A stretch of 64,000 nucleotides of DNA from positions 1 to 64,000 of the forward strand of contig NZ_BAABHD010000080.1 of the NCBI RefSeq assembly GCF_039541915.1, written 5' to 3'. The DNA is from Nibrella saemangeumensis (GTDB taxonomy: Bacteria > Bacteroidota > Bacteroidia > Cytophagales > Spirosomataceae). Below the pieces are notes generated by a model. That model made no database searches. It worked only from the letters and a program-made list of their open reading frames with translations, and was not told where the DNA came from. How positions within the stretch are numbered: position 1 is the stretch's first letter; every line of letters starts with the position of its first letter. Shown here piece by piece: positions 61,538 to 64,000 of this stretch. The translations under genes and the position numbers were made by a program.

Positions 61538-63922
61538 ATGAAATACCTGTTTACCTTTATTTTCCTGCTTTTTACCCTGTCGGGGCGGAGCCAGCGCCTG
61601 ACGGTACTGGACCAGCAATCCCGGCATCCCCTCGAAAACGCCGAAGTGCGGACCCAGCTAGAAACTCACTTCACCAGCAAAGCCGGTCAGGTTACGCTCT
61701 CCGACTCTTTACATGCCATCACTATCCACCGGGTAGGGTACCGGCCGGTACGGCTGAACTGGGATCAGATTCGCCGGCAGGCATACACGGTTTTCCTTTC
61801 TGAAGATGCCGTACAGATTAATGAGGTCGTAGTCTCGGCCAGCCGGATCGCTCAGCCGCAGAGTCAGGTAGCTCAGCCCGTGCGGGTAATCAACCGCAGT
61901 GACATCCGGTTTCTGAACCAGCCGACCACTGCCGAGGTATTGCAGCAGAGCGGCCAGGTACTGGTGCAGAAAAGCCAGCTGGGCGGTGGCAGCCCGATTC
62001 TGCGCGGGTTTGAAGCCAATAAAGTACTGCTGGTCGTCGACGGCATCCGGATGAACAATGCGGTGTACCGGGGCGGGCACCTGCAAAATATCCTGACGGT
62101 CGATAACAGCATACTCGAAAAGGCCGAGGTAGCCCTGGGTCCCGGCTCCGTGCAATACGGCAGCGATGCGCTGGGGGGCGTTATCTATCTGCAAACCCTT
62201 ACCCCTATAGCCGGGATGGTTGCACAGGGGAACGCCTTTGCCCGCTACAGTACCGCAGCCGCTGAGAAAACCCTCCATGCTGATAATGCCTTCAGCACCG
62301 GCCGATGGGCTTTGGCGACCAGCGTTACCGGCTCCGACTTCGGTGACCTTCGGCAGGGGAATAGGCGTCCGGCCCGCATCGGCAGCCTGGGACTGCGCCC
62401 GTTCTACGCCGGCCGGGAAACGAATACCGATGTGCTGCTATCGAACCCCGATCCGAATAAACAGACACCCTCCGGGTATAAACAGGTCGACCTGTTGCAG
62501 AAAGTTCTCTTTCAGCCTGCTGAGCGCACCAGTCACCTGCTGAACGTGCAGTACTCGACAACCTCGGATATTCCGCGCTACGATCGATTATCAGAGGTTG
62601 ACGGTCAGGGACGGTTACGACACGCCCAGTGGTACTACGGCCCGCAGGAGCGACTGCTCACGGCCTATACCTTCATGCGCAGAATGGAACAGGGTATGGC
62701 CGATAACCTCCAGGTAATTGCCGCCTACCAGACCATTGAAGAGAGCCGCCACAACCGGCGATTCGGCAACAACACGCTTCAGCACCGCATTGAGCGGCTG
62801 GGTATCTGGACTTTAAACGCCGACCTGCAAAAGAAGATTAGCCCCGCACACGATCTCCGGTACGGACTGGAAGCTACCTACAACAACGTGCAGTCAACGG
62901 CCTACGGCGAAAATATCCTGACCAGCATGCAGACACCGCTGGATACCCGTTACCCGGACGGCGGTTCGGATACGCAATCGCTGTCGGCGTACGTATCCGG
63001 CACGGTCGCTGTCAGCACTCGCTCGTCGTTCTGTTACGGAGCCCGCTACGGGCTAAACCGTCTGTACGCCCGCTTTTCCGACAAGACCTTTTTTCCGTTT
63101 CCGTTCGGGGAGGTCACCCAGCGCAATGCTGCGCTCACGGGCAGCCTGGGCTGGGTAACGCGCCTGCCGGGTAACTGGCGGCTGGCAGCATCGCTGGCGT
63201 CGGGGTATCGGGTTCCCAATGTCGATGATCTGGCGAAGGTTTTTGAATCCGTTGTCGGCACACTCATCGTACCCAATCCCAGCCTGAAGCCCGAACGGAC
63301 TTACAATGCCGACGCCGGCATTCAGAAACGTCTCGGAGAGCGGTTTACCCTGGAGGCCGAAGGTTTTTACACTCGCTACGCGCAAGCCATCACCACGCAG
63401 CCTGCCACCCTGAACGGACAAGCGACGGTGCTGTACAACGGCCGCGCCAGCCGGGTAGTGATGCAAACCAATGCCCAGCAGGCCTACCTCTACGGGTTCA
63501 GCACACGGCTGACTGCACAGTTCACCAGCGCGCTCTCAGCTTATGGCAACCTCAGTTATACCTACGGGCGCATCAAAACCGATACCACCGATTACCCGCT
63601 CGATCATATTCCGCCCCTGTTTGGGCAGGCCGGGTTGCGGTGGCAGCAGAAGCAGTTTCGAGCCGAAGCCAACGTGCTTTTCAATGGAGCCAAACAACTT
63701 AACGATTATAACCTGATTGGGGAAGACAACATCGTATACGCTACTCCGCAGGGCATGCCGGGCTGGTATACGGTTAACCTGCGGAGCAGCTATCAGCTCA
63801 GCCGGCTGCTACTGGTTCAGGTTAATCTGGAAAATCTGCTGGACCGAAATTACCGCGTTTTTGCCTCGGGCATCAGCGCACCGGGCCGTAACCTGATTGC
63901 CACTGTTCGGGTTACCTGGTAG
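61538..63922 (+). CDS. TonB-dependent receptor (haem/haemoglobin-receptor type)
   Basis: Outer-membrane receptor, 794 residues from the ATG at 61538, chosen because it opens a signal peptide (MKYLFTFIFLLFTLS). After a carboxypeptidase-regulatory-like domain (about 20-95) the plug starts near 110 with EVVVSASR. LLVVDGIRMNNAVYRGGHLQ near 165 and GPGSVQYGSDALGG near 210 match the haem/haemoglobin receptor group. The barrel ends in VRVTW, with the closing aromatic residue. No partner gene (haem-binding lipoprotein, HmuY) is in the window, so the ligand is a guess. Confidence 0.88.
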   Translation: MKYLFTFIFLLFTLSGRSQRLTVLDQQSRHPLENAEVRTQLETHFTSKAGQVTLSDSLHAITIHRVGYRPVRLNWDQIRRQAYTVFLSEDAVQINEVVVSASRIAQPQSQVAQPVRVINRSDIRFLNQPTTAEVLQQSGQVLVQKSQLGGGSPILRGFEANKVLLVVDGIRMNNAVYRGGHLQNILTVDNSILEKAEVALGPGSVQYGSDALGGVIYLQTLTPIAGMVAQGNAFARYSTAAAEKTLHADNAFSTGRWALATSVTGSDFGDLRQGNRRPARIGSLGLRPFYAGRETNTDVLLSNPDPNKQTPSGYKQVDLLQKVLFQPAERTSHLLNVQYSTTSDIPRYDRLSEVDGQGRLRHAQWYYGPQERLLTAYTFMRRMEQGMADNLQVIAAYQTIEESRHNRRFGNNTLQHRIERLGIWTLNADLQKKISPAHDLRYGLEATYNNVQSTAYGENILTSMQTPLDTRYPDGGSDTQSLSAYVSGTVAVSTRSSFCYGARYGLNRLYARFSDKTFFPFPFGEVTQRNAALTGSLGWVTRLPGNWRLAASLASGYRVPNVDDLAKVFESVVGTLIVPNPSLKPERTYNADAGIQKRLGERFTLEAEGFYTRYAQAITTQPATLNGQATVLYNGRASRVVMQTNAQQAYLYGFSTRLTAQFTSALSAYGNLSYTYGRIKTDTTDYPLDHIPPLFGQAGLRWQQKQFRAEANVLFNGAKQLNDYNLIGEDNIVYATPQGMPGWYTVNLRSSYQLSRLLLVQVNLENLLDRNYRVFASGISAPGRNLIATVRVTW

Positions 63923-63968
63923 CAACTCATGTTCATTTTTGACCGCAAAAAAAATTAACGTCCAATTA

Positions 63969-64000
63969 TTTGTACATTTCAAACAAAAATTTTTATTTTG
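63969..64000 (+). promoter_or_regulatory. Possible promoter at the right edge
   Basis: TTTG (63969-63972), 21 bases, then TATTTTG running into the window end. The -7 box is one T short of TAnnTTTG. It would drive a gene beyond the right edge. The rest of 63923-64000 is AT-rich and shows nothing else. Confidence 0.3.

Overview
The window is a gene-dense stretch of a Bacteroidota chromosome, most likely a Cytophagales member close to Spirosoma or its relatives (family Spirosomaceae). The lineage call is inference. It rests on a SusC/SusD pair with FecR and an ECF sigma factor, promoter elements of the Bacteroidota type (TTTG, 19-20 bases, TAnnTTTG), an Hc1-type histone-like protein, DUF1080 proteins, Tat-exported Gfo/Idh/MocA oxidoreductases, and moderately high GC. 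I see no rRNA, tRNA, CRISPR array, insertion sequence, integrase or phage gene.

Layout. 1-398 is non-coding: two near-identical promoters fire leftward out of the window, followed by a strong hairpin. 399-3453 (minus) holds tyrS, a divergent QueA-type enzyme and a four-helix membrane protein. 3535-9656 (minus) is a tandem array of five paralogous exported lytic transglycosylases, the most distinctive feature of the window. 9816-12725 (minus) holds recQ and an M23 peptidase. An AI-2E family permease, a nested palindromic repeat, pckA, a POT peptide transporter and a SUI1/eIF1-like factor follow.

18173-30272 (minus) is a 12-kb co-directional polysaccharide-utilisation-type locus: two formylglycine sulfatases, ECF sigma factor, FecR, SusC with an N-terminal signalling domain, SusD, a DUF1080 protein and a Tat-exported oxidoreductase. 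The likely logic is substrate sensing through SusC to FecR and sigma, outer-membrane import, desulfation, and 3-keto-sugar chemistry by the last two enzymes. Upstream lie a lipid kinase and a 37-codon membrane peptide that touches it end to end.

31441-38301 mixes envelope and lipid genes: an acyltransferase, a MaoC hydratase, an Hc1-like protein, an alpha-oxoamine synthase of the serine palmitoyltransferase type, a stand-alone biotin carboxylase and an ABC permease. 38373-43661 is a second carbohydrate-related block (Tat oxidoreductase, GH5, amidohydrolase, CBM9-like protein). 43669-46205 is a TrkA/TrkH potassium uptake pair. 46313-54045 holds a DUF1080 lipoprotein, a beta-propeller lipoprotein, a canonical queA, ispD (whose start codon lies in an inverted repeat), meaB, and a cupredoxin/propeller pair. 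54075-60238 (minus) is a five-gene polyprenyl-phosphate-sugar cassette: two GT83 (ArnT-like) transferases, a GT2 enzyme, a flippase-like protein and a sugar epimerase. 60385-61424 encodes two acidic, apparently disordered proteins, and 61538-63922 a TonB-dependent receptor of the haem/haemoglobin type.

The best candidates for something undescribed are the five-gene transglycosylase array, the sulfatase/3-keto-sugar locus, the paired disordered proteins, the micro-ORF joined to the lipid kinase, and the repeat that supplies the ispD start.
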